Below are positions 62,951-64,000 of a stretch of 64,000 bases of DNA, piece after piece; the stretch's first letter is position 1; the number at the start of each line of letters is the position of its first letter. Origin of the DNA: Promerops cafer (Eukaryota; Chordata; Aves; Passeriformes; Nectariniidae); the NCBI GenBank assembly GCA_013398275.1, contig VZSE01014929.1:1029295-1093294 (forward strand). Direction: 5' to 3'. Position numbers and translations under genes: made by a program. The notes below the pieces were generated by a model that saw only the letters and a list, made by a program, of their open reading frames with translations, ran no database searches and had not been told where the DNA came from.

Positions 62951-64000
62951 TGCCGCTATGGCACTGTCTGGAATCAACCATATGTTGTCCTATTGCAATA
63001 TATCCATTTCATCCATCTTGTTCTGCTACAGGATGCATAGGTTCCCTTTTGTCTCAAGGAGAGTTAGATGAGACTGTTAAAATAACAACAAAAGCTTGAC
63101 AGTTTGGCGGGACATGTAGGTTTAGTTTCTTTAATCATGAGCATTTTGATACCACCTCAGACACTGTCCAGAAAGGGTTCTTTTTTTGAAAAGAGCTCTG
63201 TATGAATAAAAAATGAATAAGAGGAATTGTCAAAATAAAGACCACTTTGATTGTTTTATAGGCTTTAGACATTTTTACTTGTGTTTTTTCTTGTTGACTG
63301 TAAAAAATGCTTAGCTTGAAGTAAGTATTTTACAGAAAGTTCTACTTTGAAAGAAGTGGAATAATGCCATTAAACCTTTTAATTAATTTTTATATCAGTT
63401 CATCAAAGAAGGCTGAAATAACAGGTTATAAATTTTGTTGAGTCCTGTGATGCTGCAACATAAAGCTCACAAGATTTGGCTTGTAGAATGGGAACCTCAA
63501 AGCATTTCTGTTCAAACAGGAGTGATGAATGAGAAAAACATTGGTTTGTGTCCATCAGATTAAAAAAAAGGCATGTAGAGAACATAATCAGCAAAACTGT
63601 CTTGCCTGAGTTTTTGTTACATGTATTGTTTTTGGGTGTTGTGCTTGAAGTCTGATGTGTATATAATCCCTCTAAGTCCATAATATAAATAAGCAGAAAC
63701 CTTTTGAATGCACTTTTATATGATGCCAGAAATGTCCTTTTTAGGACATCAACTTGTGATTTAATGGGGCGTTTTTTATGAATTTAAAGATAATATTACT
63801 GAGAAATACCATTAATAGGCCATTCTCTCCTGACACAATAGTGCAAATCTCTAATCAAGAGACTGAACAGCTACCTCAAGAAGAGAGATTTGGCAACCTT
63901 TGGAGATGCTTACATGATCATTTTACTAGCTAACCCTTGACACGAGATGGAAAATAGCCTTTTTAAGAGTAAATTATGTATCTTTGTTTTCTGTAGATGA

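Larger units (their letters stand above)
26893..64000 (+). other. HIBADH: HIBADH intron 4, 5' part (at least 37 kb)
   Basis: Nothing downstream of exon 4 encodes the expected next segment (VGAARSGNLTFMVGG in mammals), so intron 4 continues past the window. It is AT-rich and gene-free. Recognisable contents are listed separately: CR1 pieces, two LTRs, a CTCF-type site, a CpG-dense patch and an exact inverted/direct repeat pair. The stretches 26.9-32.1, 34.0-43.0, 45.9-48.9, 49.1-60.4 and 62.6-64.0 kb contain only minor patches. In vertebrates HIBADH neighbours EVX1/HOXA and JAZF1, so such a long intron could hold distal regulatory elements; conservation would have to show it. Confidence 0.8.

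Noticed and set aside
63991..64000. Acceptor-like ttttctgtag followed by atga at the window edge, as a possible exon 5
   Set aside because: Exon 4 leaves one G, so the next exon must start with G plus a base to complete Gly153, followed by Val-Gly-Ala-Ala. Here the join would give GAT (Asp), so the site does not fit the expected exon.
1..64000. CRISPR arrays, bacterial operons, phage or plasmid features, tRNA and rRNA genes
   Set aside because: None is visible. Spliced eukaryotic exons, CR1 LINEs and LTRs show vertebrate nuclear DNA, and no cloverleaf or rRNA-like segment was found.

Overview
This is a vertebrate nuclear window, almost certainly from a bird. The evidence is an AT-rich, intron-dominated landscape, CR1 LINE fragments (most lying antisense), three endogenous-retrovirus LTRs of which two match families I recall only from avian genomes, and an assembly gap inside a very GC-rich promoter, as is common in bird assemblies. 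There are no operons, CRISPR arrays or bacterial-type genes.

The one gene I can support is HIBADH (mitochondrial 3-hydroxyisobutyrate dehydrogenase), on the + strand. Four coding exons are visible: 11475-11538, 19760-19920, 24246-24355 and 26771-26892. Their phases join without a break into 152 codons plus one base. They cover a short Arg/Trp-rich targeting peptide, the GLGNMG nucleotide-binding loop and the DAPVSGG substrate motif. The rest of the protein, including the catalytic lysine region, lies beyond the right edge. Intron 4 therefore fills the last 37 kb of the window and is still open at base 64000.

Layout. 1-9.5 kb is upstream intergenic DNA with an old LINE scrap and an A/C-rich tract. 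9.5-10.65 kb holds a GC-rich block, a sense-oriented LTR with internal tandem units, and a small CR1 piece. 10.69-11.79 kb is the CpG-island promoter, with a 409-base gap. 11.5-26.9 kb holds exons 1-4 and introns 1-3, with an old antisense CR1 copy of about 950 bp in intron 1. 26.9-64 kb is intron 4, with a sense CR1 end at 32.1 kb, an LTR at 33.4 kb, a perfect CTCF-type core at 43.1 kb, a CpG-dense patch plus an unusual exact repeat pair between 44.0 and 45.9 kb, a CR1 scrap at 48.9 kb, and a repeat cluster at 61.5-62.5 kb that includes a well-defined solo LTR.

In other vertebrates HIBADH lies between EVX1/HOXA and TAX1BP1/JAZF1. Its introns therefore fall in the HOXA regulatory neighbourhood, and long non-coding intron 4 could carry distal regulatory elements. 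That is inference from known synteny; no neighbouring gene is visible here. I found no convincing new multi-gene system. The most unexplained signal is the exact 24-bp inverted / 22-bp direct repeat pair at 44132-44164 and 45832-45875.
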